The translations under genes were made by a program, and so were the position numbers. A stretch of DNA of 64,000 nucleotides from Holophagales bacterium (GTDB taxonomy: Bacteria; Acidobacteriota; Thermoanaerobaculia; Multivoradales; Multivoraceae): contig VXSP01000036.1 in assembly GCA_009837885.1 (NCBI GenBank), positions 1 to 64,000 on the forward strand. The letters run 5' to 3'. The notes under the pieces were generated by a model. That model worked only from the letters and a program-made list of their open reading frames with translations, was not told the origin of the DNA and ran no database searches. Below are positions 52,693 through 61,012 of this stretch, in pieces; within the stretch, counting starts at the first letter, position 1, and each line of letters starts with the position of its first letter.

Positions 52693-54405
52693 ATGTCCAA
52701 GCAGGCCACCGCGGACGGACCTTCCGGGCACCAGGCCGCCGGAACCGTCGGCGAAGAGCCGCTCAACTTCCGCACTCACCCCGACCGCTACCGGCACTGG
52801 CAGCTCAGGATCGAACCGCCGCTCGCCTTCCTGACCCTGGAGGTCGACGAGCAGGCGGGGCTCCGGCCCGGCTACCAGCTCAAGCAGAACTCCTACGACC
52901 TGGGCGTCGACTTCGAGCTCTACGACGCCACCCAGCGGCTACGGTTCGAGCACCCGGAGGTCCACGCCGTCGTGTTGCGTTCGGACCGCGACCGCATCTT
53001 CTGCGCCGGCGCCAACATCGGCATGCTCGGCTCCTCCTCGCACCAGTTGAAGGTGAACTTCTGCAAGTTCACGAACGAGACGCGGCTGGCGATCGAGGAC
53101 GCCTGCCAACACTCCGGCCAGCGCTACCTCTGCGCGGTTCGCGGCACTGCCGCGGGCGGCGGCTACGAACTGGCCCTCGCCTGCGATCGCATCCTGCTCG
53201 CCGACGACGGCAGTTCGGCCGTCTCGCTGCCCGAAGTGCCGCTCCTGGGAGTGCTTCCCGGCACCGGCGGACTGACCCGGCTGCTCGACAAGCGCCGGGT
53301 CCGCCGTGACCGGGCCGACCTTTTCTGCACCCTGGAGGAGGGCGTCAAGGGCCGGCGCGCCGTGGACTGGAACCTGGTCGACGAACTGCTGCCCCGCTCG
53401 TCCTTCGACGACGGCGCGAAGGCCCGGGCACTGGAACTCGCCGCCTCGAGCGACCGACCCGCGGAGCCCGCCGGAGCCGTCTGGCCCGAGGTCGAGCCGA
53501 ATCCCGAAGCGGACTCGATCCGCTACTCAACACTCCGCATCGAGTTCGACCGCGGGCTCGGCGCCGCCCGCCTGACCGTGCTCGGCCCGACCGAACCGCC
53601 GCCCGGCGACGCGCCGGAAGCACTGGTCGGGAGCGCCGCCTTCTGGCCTCTCGTCCTCGCTCGGGAACTGGACGACGCACTGCTTCACCTGCGCCTGAAC
53701 GAGACCCGAATCGGCCAACTCGTCGTCGAGTCCGAAGGCGACCTGGGTGCGGTGGCCGCCTTCGACGCGTTCCTCCACCTGGAACGCGGGCACTGGTTCG
53801 TGCGCGAGGTCCTGCTGTACTGGAAACGGGTGCTCAAGCGCCTCGACCTGACCGCTCGCAGCGTGTTCACGCTGATCGCGCCGGGAAGCTGTTTCGCCGG
53901 CCTGCTGCTCGAACTCGCGCTGGCCTCGGACCGCGCCTACATGTTCGAGGGCGAGAGCGAGGACGGTGAGCCGGCGCCCGGCATCCAGCTCGGCGAACTG
54001 AACTTCGGTGCCTTCCCGACGCCGAATGCTCTCTCCCGCCTCGAGACCCGGTTCCTCGGCCGGGAGGACGCGATCGATTCCCTCCGCGCGCTCATCGGCA
54101 CACCTCTGGAAGCCGCCGACGCTGAGGAGGCCGGACTGGTTACCGAGGTTCTCGACGACCTGGACTGGGAGGACGAGGTGCGCATCGCCCTGGAAGAGCG
54201 GGCGAGCTTCTCGCCCGACGCGCTGACCGCCCTGGAGGCCAACCTCCGCTTCCCCGGTCCCGAGACCCTCGAGAGCAAGATCTTCGGGCGGCTCAGCGCC
54301 TGGCAGAACTGGATCTTCCAGCGCCCCAACGCGGTCGGCGAAGAGGGGGCCCTCCGGCTCTACGGCACCGGCCGCCGACCACGTTTCGACAGCGAACGCA
54401 TCTGA
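52693..54405 (+). CDS. Benzoyl-CoA-dihydrodiol lyase (BoxC)
   Basis: 570 residues from ATG 52693. Two crotonase-like halves; the first has the oxyanion motif IFCAGANIGMLGSSSHQLKVNFCKFTNE, characteristic of BoxC, and LCAVRGTAAGGGYELALACD; the second has AGLLLELALASDRAYMFEG and the C-terminal SAWQNWIFQRPNAVG. BoxC opens the ring of 2,3-dihydro-2,3-dihydroxybenzoyl-CoA (the epoxide pathway of aerobic benzoate breakdown) to formate and 3,4-dehydroadipyl-CoA semialdehyde. Directly followed by boxB. Confidence 0.92.
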   Translation: MSKQATADGPSGHQAAGTVGEEPLNFRTHPDRYRHWQLRIEPPLAFLTLEVDEQAGLRPGYQLKQNSYDLGVDFELYDATQRLRFEHPEVHAVVLRSDRDRIFCAGANIGMLGSSSHQLKVNFCKFTNETRLAIEDACQHSGQRYLCAVRGTAAGGGYELALACDRILLADDGSSAVSLPEVPLLGVLPGTGGLTRLLDKRRVRRDRADLFCTLEEGVKGRRAVDWNLVDELLPRSSFDDGAKARALELAASSDRPAEPAGAVWPEVEPNPEADSIRYSTLRIEFDRGLGAARLTVLGPTEPPPGDAPEALVGSAAFWPLVLARELDDALLHLRLNETRIGQLVVESEGDLGAVAAFDAFLHLERGHWFVREVLLYWKRVLKRLDLTARSVFTLIAPGSCFAGLLLELALASDRAYMFEGESEDGEPAPGIQLGELNFGAFPTPNALSRLETRFLGREDAIDSLRALIGTPLEAADAEEAGLVTEVLDDLDWEDEVRIALEERASFSPDALTALEANLRFPGPETLESKIFGRLSAWQNWIFQRPNAVGEEGALRLYGTGRRPRFDSERI

Positions 54406-54420
54406 CGGAGCAATCGACCA

Positions 54421-55899
54421 ATGACGACGCTTGACAGCACCGTCGACTACGACGTCCTGATTCCCAACAACGTCGCTCTGGCGTCGGACGCCCGCGTCCG
54501 GCGCGGCCTGGAACGCTGGCATCCCGGCTACATCGACTGGTGGATGGACATGGGCCCCGACGGCTTCCAGACCTCCGACGTCTACCTGCGCACCGCGGTC
54601 CGCGTCGAGTCGGAAGGAGCGGACAAGTGGGCCGTGTTCGACTACGTGAAGATGCCCGACTATCGCTGGGGCATCCTGCTCGCACCGCAGGCAGAGGACC
54701 GCACGATCCCGTTCGGCCACCACGTCGGCGAGCCGGCCTGGCAGGAGGTGCCGGGCGAGTACCGAGCGATGCTCCGGCGCCTGATCGTCATCCAGGGCGA
54801 CACCGAGCCGGCATCCGTCGAGCAGCAGCGCTTCCTGGGCAAGACCGCACCCTCGCTCTACGACATGCGCAACCTCTTCCAGGTCAACGTCGAGGAGGGG
54901 CGGCATCTGTGGGCGATGGTCTACCTGCTCCAGAAGTACTTCGGCCGCGACGGCCGGGAGGAGGCCGGTGAGCTGCTGCGCCGCCGCTCCGGCTCCGACG
55001 ACGCCCCACGCATGCTCGGCGCGTTCAACGAGGAGACGCCGGACTGGCTCTCCTTCTTCCTGTTCACCTTCTTCACGGACCGCGACGGCAAGATGCAGCT
55101 CGAGTCGCTGGCCCAGTCCGGCTTCGATCCGCTGTCGCGCACCTGCCGCTTCATGCTGACGGAAGAGGCCTTCCACATGTTCGTCGGCGAGAGCGGGGTG
55201 ACCCGCATCGTCCAGCGCACCTGCGAGGCGATGGCAGCGGCCGGCATGGACGACCCCAGCGACATCGAGGCCGTGCGCGCGCTCGGCGTGATCGACCTGC
55301 CGACGATCCAGAAGAAGGTCAACCTCCACTACTCGCTCACCCTCGACCTGTTCGGTTCCGAGCTGTCGACGAACTCGGCCAACTTCTTCAACGCCGGGCT
55401 CAAGGGCCGCTTCCGCGAGCACCGGCTGGAGGACGACCACCGGTTGCTGGACGACACCTACGGGATCCTCGAACCGTCGAATGGTGGCACCTCGAACGGC
55501 GGCTGGTACGTCGTCCAGCACCCGGCGCTCAACGCCCTGAACGCCCGCCTGCGCGACGACTTCACGGACGACTGCAACCTCGGCGTCGGCCGCTGGAACA
55601 AGACGATCCGCCAGACCGGAGTGGATTTCGAAATCACCCTGCCCCACGTTGCCTTCCACCGGCAGATCGGCGTCTACCGCGACCTGCACGCCACGCCGGA
55701 CGGCGAGATCGTCCCGGAAGGCGAATGGACCCGGCGCCGACACGAGTGGCTGCCGGACGACAGCGACCGCGCCTTCATCGAGTCGCTGATGAAGGCGGAG
55801 TTCCGGCCCGGCCACTACGCCTCCTGGATCGCCGAACCGAGAATCCGGATCAACCACAAGCCGGGCGACTTCGAGTGGGTCAAGCTGGCCGAGGCGTAA
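54421..55899 (+). CDS. Benzoyl-CoA 2,3-epoxidase, oxygenase subunit (BoxB)
   Basis: 492 residues from ATG 54421, 15 bases after boxC. BoxB is a di-iron monooxygenase that makes benzoyl-CoA 2,3-epoxide. Metal-binding helices are visible as VNVEEGRHLWAMVYLLQKYFG and FMLTEEAFHMFVGESG, each an E..EExxH pattern, followed by the GRWNKTIRQTGVDFEITLP block of the family. Length and organisation fit. The reductase BoxA, the CoA ligase and the semialdehyde dehydrogenase are not in the window. Confidence 0.92.
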   Translation: MTTLDSTVDYDVLIPNNVALASDARVRRGLERWHPGYIDWWMDMGPDGFQTSDVYLRTAVRVESEGADKWAVFDYVKMPDYRWGILLAPQAEDRTIPFGHHVGEPAWQEVPGEYRAMLRRLIVIQGDTEPASVEQQRFLGKTAPSLYDMRNLFQVNVEEGRHLWAMVYLLQKYFGRDGREEAGELLRRRSGSDDAPRMLGAFNEETPDWLSFFLFTFFTDRDGKMQLESLAQSGFDPLSRTCRFMLTEEAFHMFVGESGVTRIVQRTCEAMAAAGMDDPSDIEAVRALGVIDLPTIQKKVNLHYSLTLDLFGSELSTNSANFFNAGLKGRFREHRLEDDHRLLDDTYGILEPSNGGTSNGGWYVVQHPALNALNARLRDDFTDDCNLGVGRWNKTIRQTGVDFEITLPHVAFHRQIGVYRDLHATPDGEIVPEGEWTRRRHEWLPDDSDRAFIESLMKAEFRPGHYASWIAEPRIRINHKPGDFEWVKLAEA

Positions 55900-56246
55900 A
55901 GGTAGCCCACCGGCCCGGCCGGGACCGAGGCGTCGCCGGCGACGCGGACCAGTAGAGCCTGGCCGCGGCGAGCGCGCTGACGGTCCGCTGACGAAGCTGG
56001 CCAGCTGCCTCGTTGCGGTCCCTGCCAGGCGTCGCCGCGAGGCCCTGAGCGGCCCCGCGGTCGTTTGCGCGCCTAAGTCGGGCTTCTGTCTTCGCTCTCA
56101 AGAGGCGCGCCGGAGAGGCGGTTGTAGCCTTGACCGACGAGCGACAACGCTACAAGATCTGTGGTTCGCCGGACCGACGCGCGGACCCCTGCCAACCGCG
56201 ACGCGCGTCGGCCACGGCTGCCCCACGGCTCATGGAGGACCCGACG
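55900..56246. other. Intergenic region between boxB and the HicB-like gene
   Basis: 347 bases without a credible gene. The only structured feature is a perfect 16-bp palindrome (GCGTCGCCGGCGACGC, 55930-55945), 30 bases after the boxB stop, a possible transcript-end hairpin. A TTGACC sequence at 56130 could be a -35 hexamer for the toxin-antitoxin pair, but the paired -10 is poor. Confidence 0.4.
55930..55945. terminator. 16-bp palindrome after boxB
   Basis: A perfect 16-bp self-complementary sequence just after the boxBC operon. It lacks a T-tract. Placed where a transcription end is expected for the operon. Confidence 0.3.
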
Positions 56247-56942
56247 ATGAAGGAGTATCCGCTGTTCTTCGAGAGCGGCGGGCCGATCTTCGGCGACGGC
56301 TACGTCGTCTCGGTGGTCGTCCGCGGCCGCGTTCTGGCGACCTGGAACGAGGACGACGGCGAGTTCGTGCTGAGCGGCGTGAATCCAGGGAGCCTTCTCG
56401 GGTTCGGCCACACCTTGAACGAGGCCTACCAGTACATGGTCGAGTCGCTGCGCTGCGTACTGATCGACATCGCGACCGACGCCGCGACGGTCGAGGAGTT
56501 CCGTCGGGAGGCTCACGACTTCTTCGAGACGGATGCCCCACGATGCAGGGCGGAATGGCAGGCGGCCCGTGAACGGGCGCGGCGAGGCGAGCCATCGGCC
56601 GACGTCGACCTCCGAGTCGAGAACTCGGACCCCGAGTTGGGGATCTTCGTGGAACCGATCGAAACTCCATCGGTTTCCGCGAACGCGCCTACCCAGGGCC
56701 ATCGTCGTGGCCTGAAGGCTGCCTGCCCCGGACGGACGCCAGCGCCGTTCACCACCGCGCTTCCGCCGTCCGAAACAGCCGAGGGAGTCGAGGACATCCC
56801 GCTCACGAGCGGGGAGACCGAGGAGCTCCTGGAGGACCTCCAGACGGCTCGGCGGGTCATGCGCGAGTACCGGCGACACGGGCTCAGGGACACGGTCCCC
56901 TTCACCCAGTTCCAGGCAGACCGCCTTGCAGCCTGGCGATGA
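56247..56942 (+). CDS. Antitoxin-like protein with HicB-type N-terminus
   Basis: 231 residues from ATG 56247, with GGAGG eight bases upstream (an earlier ATG at 56232 has no ribosome site). Residues about 1-75 have a HicB-like pattern (KEYPLFFESGGPIFGDGYVVSVV, then GFGHTLNEAYQYMVESLR). A disordered, proline-rich middle (about 130-180) precedes a helical C-terminus with EELLEDLQTARRVMREYRRHG. It overlaps the RelE-like toxin gene by 17 bases, a usual antitoxin position. It is about twice the length of HicB. Confidence 0.55.
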   Translation: MKEYPLFFESGGPIFGDGYVVSVVVRGRVLATWNEDDGEFVLSGVNPGSLLGFGHTLNEAYQYMVESLRCVLIDIATDAATVEEFRREAHDFFETDAPRCRAEWQAARERARRGEPSADVDLRVENSDPELGIFVEPIETPSVSANAPTQGHRRGLKAACPGRTPAPFTTALPPSETAEGVEDIPLTSGETEELLEDLQTARRVMREYRRHGLRDTVPFTQFQADRLAAWR

Positions 56943-57195
56943 GTACCGACTGGAGCTCGACCGGAAGGCCCAACGAGACCTCGCGCGTGTCGGGAGGGCC
57001 GATTGGAGTCGACTCCGGGAACGGATAAGCCGCCTAGCGGGCAATCCTCGTCCAGACGGAGTCGTCAAGCTCTGGGAGCAGGTCTATCGAGTTCGCGTGG
57101 GGCGATGGCGGGTGATCTACCTGATCGACGACCGCGAACGACGCGTGGTCGTCAACCGAGTGCGCCGCCGCGAGAAGGACACCTACCGGCGCTGA
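56926..57195 (+). CDS. RelE/ParE-superfamily toxin
   Basis: 89 residues from a TTG at 56926 within the 3' end of the preceding gene. The toxin fold is recognisable: YRLELDRKAQRDLARV, the arginine-rich sheet VYRVRVGRWRVIYLID and VVVNRVRRREKDTYR, with the C-terminal tyrosine-arginine of mRNA-cleaving RelE toxins. The weak TTG start overlapping the partner gene may keep toxin synthesis low. Confidence 0.85.
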   Translation: MQPGDEYRLELDRKAQRDLARVGRADWSRLRERISRLAGNPRPDGVVKLWEQVYRVRVGRWRVIYLIDDRERRVVVNRVRRREKDTYRR

Positions 57196-57218
57196 CGAAC
57201 CGATGCTGGACCTTCCCG

Positions 57219-57800
57219 CTATGGATAGAGCAGACCCGTTCGCCACGAGTCGCCGTCCCGCTCGTAGAACGTCCGGTCGTGAAGCCGGTGCTCCTGCGCT
57301 ACCCAGAACTCGAAGCGCCGCGGCACAACCCGCAGCCCCGTCCAGTGCGGAGGACGCGGCACGTCGCCGCCCGCGAAGCGCTCGGTAACCTGCTCGAAGT
57401 TGGCGAGTAACTGCTCGCGGCTTGCGAGCGGCCGGCTCTGCCGGGAGGCCCAGGCGCCGAGCTGACTGTTCCGGTCACGGGTCGCGAAGTAGGCGTCGGC
57501 CTCGGCGTCGCTGACCCGTTCGGCACGACCGAAGACGCAGACCTGCTCCTTCGGTTCGCGCCAGAAGAAGTTCAGGCTCACGTCCGGTCGCGCCAGGATC
57601 TCCCTGCCCTTGCGGCTCTCGAGGTTCGTGTAGAAGACGAAGCCGCGCTGGTCGAAGTGCTTGAGCAGCACGACCCGGGACGACGGGCGTCCCTGCTCGT
57701 CGGCACTGGAGAGGACCATCGCGTTCGGCTCGGTGAGACCGGTGGCCGAGGCGCGCTCGAACAGCACCCGAAAACGGTCGAAGGGATCGGCGACGGTCAC
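57219..57800 (-). CDS. Pyridoxamine/pyridoxine 5'-phosphate oxidase-like FMN enzyme (PdxH)
   Basis: 193 residues from a GTG at 57800, which follows the stop of the monooxygenase gene directly. PdxH motifs: PNAMVLSSADEQGRPSSRVVLLKHFDQRGFVFYTN, the FMN-binding SRKGREIL, FFWREPKEQVCVFGRAERV and the C-terminal RFEFWVAQEHRLHDR. It oxidises pyridoxine or pyridoxamine phosphate to pyridoxal phosphate. Slightly shorter than E. coli PdxH. Confidence 0.9.
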   Translation of the reverse strand: MTVADPFDRFRVLFERASATGLTEPNAMVLSSADEQGRPSSRVVLLKHFDQRGFVFYTNLESRKGREILARPDVSLNFFWREPKEQVCVFGRAERVSDAEADAYFATRDRNSQLGAWASRQSRPLASREQLLANFEQVTERFAGGDVPRPPHWTGLRVVPRRFEFWVAQEHRLHDRTFYERDGDSWRTGLLYP

Positions 57801-58835
57801 TCAGATCCGAGGCAGGACCTCGTCCGTGAACAGCACGAAGGAGCCGTGACTGAGCGGCGCGCACAGCAGGTAGTCGAGGAACATCTCCTCCTTCAGACGC
57901 GCGATCTCGTCGACCAGCTCGTCCGGCGTGCCGTACAGGATGACACCGTCGAGATACCGTGCCACCGCGGACTCCTCCCCGGCGGCCTGAAGGGAAGTGG
58001 GAGCGACCAGCTCGGGACGCTCGAGGTTGCGCCGCGTATCGGTCTTGACCGCCCGGGTGCCCTTCTGCCTGTGGGACCTGACCGTCCACAGGGCGCCGCG
58101 CCTGGCGATCTCCTCCGCTTCGGCGCGGGTCGGGGCGCAGGCAATGAGCCGCGCCATCGGGATCTCCCGGCCCTCGATCGAATGACCGTGCTGTTCCAGG
58201 ATCTCCCGGTACAGCTCTCGCTTCTCGGCGATCCGGCTGTGCGCCGAGTGGGGGTCAAGCATGATCGAGAAGCCGTTCCGGGCCGCCCAGGTCATCGACT
58301 CAGGCGACGACGAAGCGAGCCACACCGGCGGATGCGGCTTCTGCGCCGGCTTCGGCAGCACCTCGACGTCGCGGCATTGGAAGTGCTCTCCCTCGAAGGT
58401 GAGTTGCTCGTTCGTCCAGGCGCCGACCACCGCCTGCACGTGTTCCCGGAAGACCGGGTAGCTGTAGCGCGGGTCGACGCCGAAAGCCCTGAACTCCCCC
58501 TCCGCGAAGCCGCGGCCAACCCCCCAGTTGACCCGGCCGCCGGAAAGCACGTCGAGCAGGGCCACCTCCTCCGCCAAGCGCAGCGGATTGTAGAAGGGCG
58601 CCAGGGACACACCCGTGCCGATCCTCAGATTCTTCGTGCGCGATGCGACCTCGATCCCCATCATGTGGATCGACGGACAGATGCTGAAGGAACTGAAGTG
58701 GTGCTCCGCCAGCCATACGGCGTCGTACCCGTTCTGGTCCATGATGTCGATGCGCTGGAACGCCCGCCGGTAGACCTCTTCCAGCGGAATCCGGCGGTCA
58801 GGCCACGAGAAGAACTGGAGCACCGCGGTCTTCAT
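57801..58835 (-). CDS. Luciferase-like (LLM-class) flavin monooxygenase
   Basis: 344 residues. FMN/F420-type TIM barrel of the bacterial luciferase family: NGYDAVWLAEHHFSSF, GTGVSLAPFYNPLRLAEEVALLDVLSGGRVNWGVGRG and PVWLASSSPESMTWAARNG. Such enzymes insert oxygen using reduced FMN; the substrate is unknown. The PdxH gene starts on the next base after its stop. 81 bases separate it from the small protein gene upstream in the same direction. Confidence 0.87.
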   Translation of the reverse strand: MKTAVLQFFSWPDRRIPLEEVYRRAFQRIDIMDQNGYDAVWLAEHHFSSFSICPSIHMMGIEVASRTKNLRIGTGVSLAPFYNPLRLAEEVALLDVLSGGRVNWGVGRGFAEGEFRAFGVDPRYSYPVFREHVQAVVGAWTNEQLTFEGEHFQCRDVEVLPKPAQKPHPPVWLASSSPESMTWAARNGFSIMLDPHSAHSRIAEKRELYREILEQHGHSIEGREIPMARLIACAPTRAEAEEIARRGALWTVRSHRQKGTRAVKTDTRRNLERPELVAPTSLQAAGEESAVARYLDGVILYGTPDELVDEIARLKEEMFLDYLLCAPLSHGSFVLFTDEVLPRI

Positions 58836-58868
58836 CGGCGCGCTACTTTCTCACACGTCGCGGCGGTC

Positions 58869-58950
58869 CTTGAAGACGTAGGAGAGGGCCTTGCGGACGC
58901 AAGGAGTGGCCAGTAGTTAGGAGCTGCGTTTGAAAACGTAGGAGAGGCCC
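58869..58950. repeat. 60-bp-period partial duplication at a gene 3' end
   Basis: Bases 58870-58890 and 58930-58950 are near-identical (TTGAAGACGTAGGAGAGG / TTGAAAACGTAGGAGAGG), 60 bases apart. On the minus strand both read LSYVFK: the first is the end of the 102-residue protein, the second continues into an abandoned tail DRRDV and a stop. This looks like a tandem duplication or copy remnant that replaced the C-terminus. Confidence 0.6.
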
Positions 58951-59225
58951 TCTTCAGCGAAGGCGCGGCAGGCCCGGTCCTTGAACTCGACCGCCTTGTC
59001 CCACTCCTCGATGTCGTAGTAGTCGCGCTCGGCGACGACCCGGATCTCGCGCACTGTCCGCTCGTCGAGGTCGAGCCTTTCCGCGATCTCGCGGTCCGAC
59101 AGTCCGCGGCGCCGCTTGTCGCCCGGCAGGTGCTCGTGGATGTCGATCTGGATGGAGTTCGACAGCTCGAGGATCTCCTCCCGGTAGCGGCGGTATGTCT
59201 CGGGATCGACAAAGAAGAAAGCCAT
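58917..59225 (-). CDS. Small HTH-like protein associated with Fe-S oxidoreductases
   Basis: 102 residues from ATG 59225 with GAGG seven bases upstream (GTG 59231 is too close to it). Middle region LSDREIAERLDLDERTVREIRVVAER (about 42-67) has a helix-turn-helix pattern; the rest is helical and rich in Tyr/Glu, ending GLSYVFKRSS. No named family recognised. It lies 15 bases before the first QueG-like gene's stop, in one unit with both Fe-S genes. May regulate them or be a subunit. Confidence 0.6.
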   Translation of the reverse strand: MAFFFVDPETYRRYREEILELSNSIQIDIHEHLPGDKRRRGLSDREIAERLDLDERTVREIRVVAERDYYDIEEWDKAVEFKDRACRAFAEEGLSYVFKRSS

Positions 59226-59240
59226 CGTCACACCTCGCGT

Positions 59241-60125
59241 CTACGCCTTGTCCCTGAACCCGGCGCCTACGGGACAGACCCGCATGCACTCCCAGCACTG
59301 ACCCTGGCTCTGCGCCGCGTAGGTCATCGACCAGAGCGTCTTCGTGAAGTGGCTCGAGTAGAGGACCATCTTGCGCGCCTCGGGATCCTCCTGGTCGAGG
59401 GCGAGTTCGAGCCCCTTCTGGAAGCCCGGAATCCAGTGCGTGTAGACGCGGGACGTGCAGCGCGCCGCGTCGTACCGGCGTTCCACCAGCCGGCCATTCT
59501 CGATCCGCCCGTCGAGGCAGCCGCCGTCGCCCAGCGGGCAGACCCTGGTGCAGGGCGTCGCCCCTTCCGCCTCCCACATCTCGACGCAGACGGGCGCCGG
59601 GCAGGCGGGTTCGGCAAGCGGCGGCGTGACCGGGAACGGGTAGGTCGTGACGATCGCCGAGTAGAACAGCAAGCCGTACTCGGGATGCAGCACCGGCCCG
59701 GCGAGACTGCGCGAGCCGCAGCCAGCCAACTCCGCGGCCAGCGCGACGCTCAGGAAGGGCCGGTTGCCGCGACGGACGCCCGGCGGTACGAACAGCGCGT
59801 AGTAGCCGAACTCCGCCTCGATGAACTTCGCCGTCTTGAGACCCAGGGAGTTGATCCGGTCGCTGGTGCCCATCGTCTCCAGATGCTCGTGGACGGGGCT
59901 CGCCCAGTCCGCGGCCCGCGGCGGACTGCCCCCGACGACCACGACGCGGCGCGCTTCCGGCAGCAGGTCGGCGGGACGGAAGCCCTCCGGCGCCTCGTCG
60001 AAGGCATCGGCGTCGGCGACGCCCCAGGCCAGCGCGCCGCCGCGCTCCACCATCGCAGCCAGCCGGTCGCGGGCGGCCGCGGCCTCTTCCACGCCCGGAG
60101 CAGCGGCCGGCGCGGGGACGGTCAC
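59241..60125 (-). CDS. QueG-like 4Fe-4S oxidoreductase, paralogue 1
   Basis: 294 residues from a GTG at 60125 overlapping the paralogue's stop (GTGA). N-terminal part resembles the DUF1730/QueG catalytic half (LLPEARRVVVVGG). The C-terminal half carries many cysteines: CPAPVC, TPCTRVCP, GGCLDG, RCTSR and CWECMRVCPVG, enough for two 4Fe-4S clusters in a ferredoxin-like domain. Related to epoxyqueuosine reductase and reductive dehalogenase ferredoxin modules; not clearly QueG itself. The substrate is unknown. Confidence 0.7.
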   Translation of the reverse strand: MTVPAPAAAPGVEEAAAARDRLAAMVERGGALAWGVADADAFDEAPEGFRPADLLPEARRVVVVGGSPPRAADWASPVHEHLETMGTSDRINSLGLKTAKFIEAEFGYYALFVPPGVRRGNRPFLSVALAAELAGCGSRSLAGPVLHPEYGLLFYSAIVTTYPFPVTPPLAEPACPAPVCVEMWEAEGATPCTRVCPLGDGGCLDGRIENGRLVERRYDAARCTSRVYTHWIPGFQKGLELALDQEDPEARKMVLYSSHFTKTLWSMTYAAQSQGQCWECMRVCPVGAGFRDKA

Positions 60126-60985
60126 TCGAGCCGCCTTTCGTGCATGCCGACCGGGCACACCCGCATGCACTCGAAGCACTGGGCCACGCTCTCCTTGTAG
60201 TAGCTGAGCGACGACAGTGACTGGGTGAAGAAGTCGGAGTAGATCATCGACTGCCGGCGCTCACGGTCGCCCTCGGTCGTGATCTGGACCAGAGCCTTCT
60301 GGATCGAGCCGATGCCGAAGTTCATCGACCGGGAGGTGCAGCGCTCGCGGTCGTAGTACGAGTAGCTGATCCTGCCGTTCTCGTCGATCGCTCCGTCCAG
60401 GCAGCCGCCCTCATCCTTCGGGCAGGAGGCGAGACACGGCGTGGTGCCCAGCTTCTCGTACATCTGGATGCAGGGCTTCGAAGGACAGACGTCCTCTTCG
60501 AGAGGGTGGTCCGGTTCGAGGTCGAGCGTGGTGACCAGGGCGGCGTAGTACAGCAGGCCGTAGCGCGGGTGCAGAATGATGTTGGCCGCCAGCGAGCGAG
60601 TGCCCAGACCGGCCAGCACGGCGGCCAGCATCATGCTCATCGGCGGGTTGTGCCCGGCGGTGGGGAGAGACGGCGCCTGCAGCGCCCGATGGCCGTGCTC
60701 GCGCTCGATGTAGTCGCACATCACGTGGACCGCGACGTTCTCGCGGAAGTCGTAGCCGGTGATCTCCATCACCCGGTGATCGGGACTGCGCCAGGCGCCC
60801 GCCGTGGGCCCCTGGTTACCCGCAACGACCACGCTGCGAGCACCGGGCAGAACGTCCTCCGGCCGGTGCCCCTCAGGCACGAACTCGTTGAAGGCGCTGG
60901 CCGCCGCGACGCCGACCACAAGGGCCCCGGCACCGGCGCCGACGTCGCGTACCGCCGCCGTTCGCTGCTGTCGGGCGTCCGCCAT
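60122..60985 (-). CDS. QueG-like 4Fe-4S oxidoreductase, paralogue 2
   Basis: 287 residues from ATG 60985. Same plan as its downstream neighbour: VLPGARSVVVAGNQGP, then a run GTRSLAANIILHPRYGLLYYAALVTT shared with the other copy, and cysteines in CPSKPC, TPCLASCPKDEGGC, RCTSR and CFECMRVCPVG. The two proteins are clearly homologous but well diverged, so they may form a heterodimer or act on different substrates. First gene of the probable operon that runs on to the small HTH-like protein. Confidence 0.7.
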   Translation of the reverse strand: MADARQQRTAAVRDVGAGAGALVVGVAAASAFNEFVPEGHRPEDVLPGARSVVVAGNQGPTAGAWRSPDHRVMEITGYDFRENVAVHVMCDYIEREHGHRALQAPSLPTAGHNPPMSMMLAAVLAGLGTRSLAANIILHPRYGLLYYAALVTTLDLEPDHPLEEDVCPSKPCIQMYEKLGTTPCLASCPKDEGGCLDGAIDENGRISYSYYDRERCTSRSMNFGIGSIQKALVQITTEGDRERRQSMIYSDFFTQSLSSLSYYKESVAQCFECMRVCPVGMHERRLE

Positions 60986-61012
60986 CAGGATCGCTCCGGT
61001 AAGGTGCTCCTC

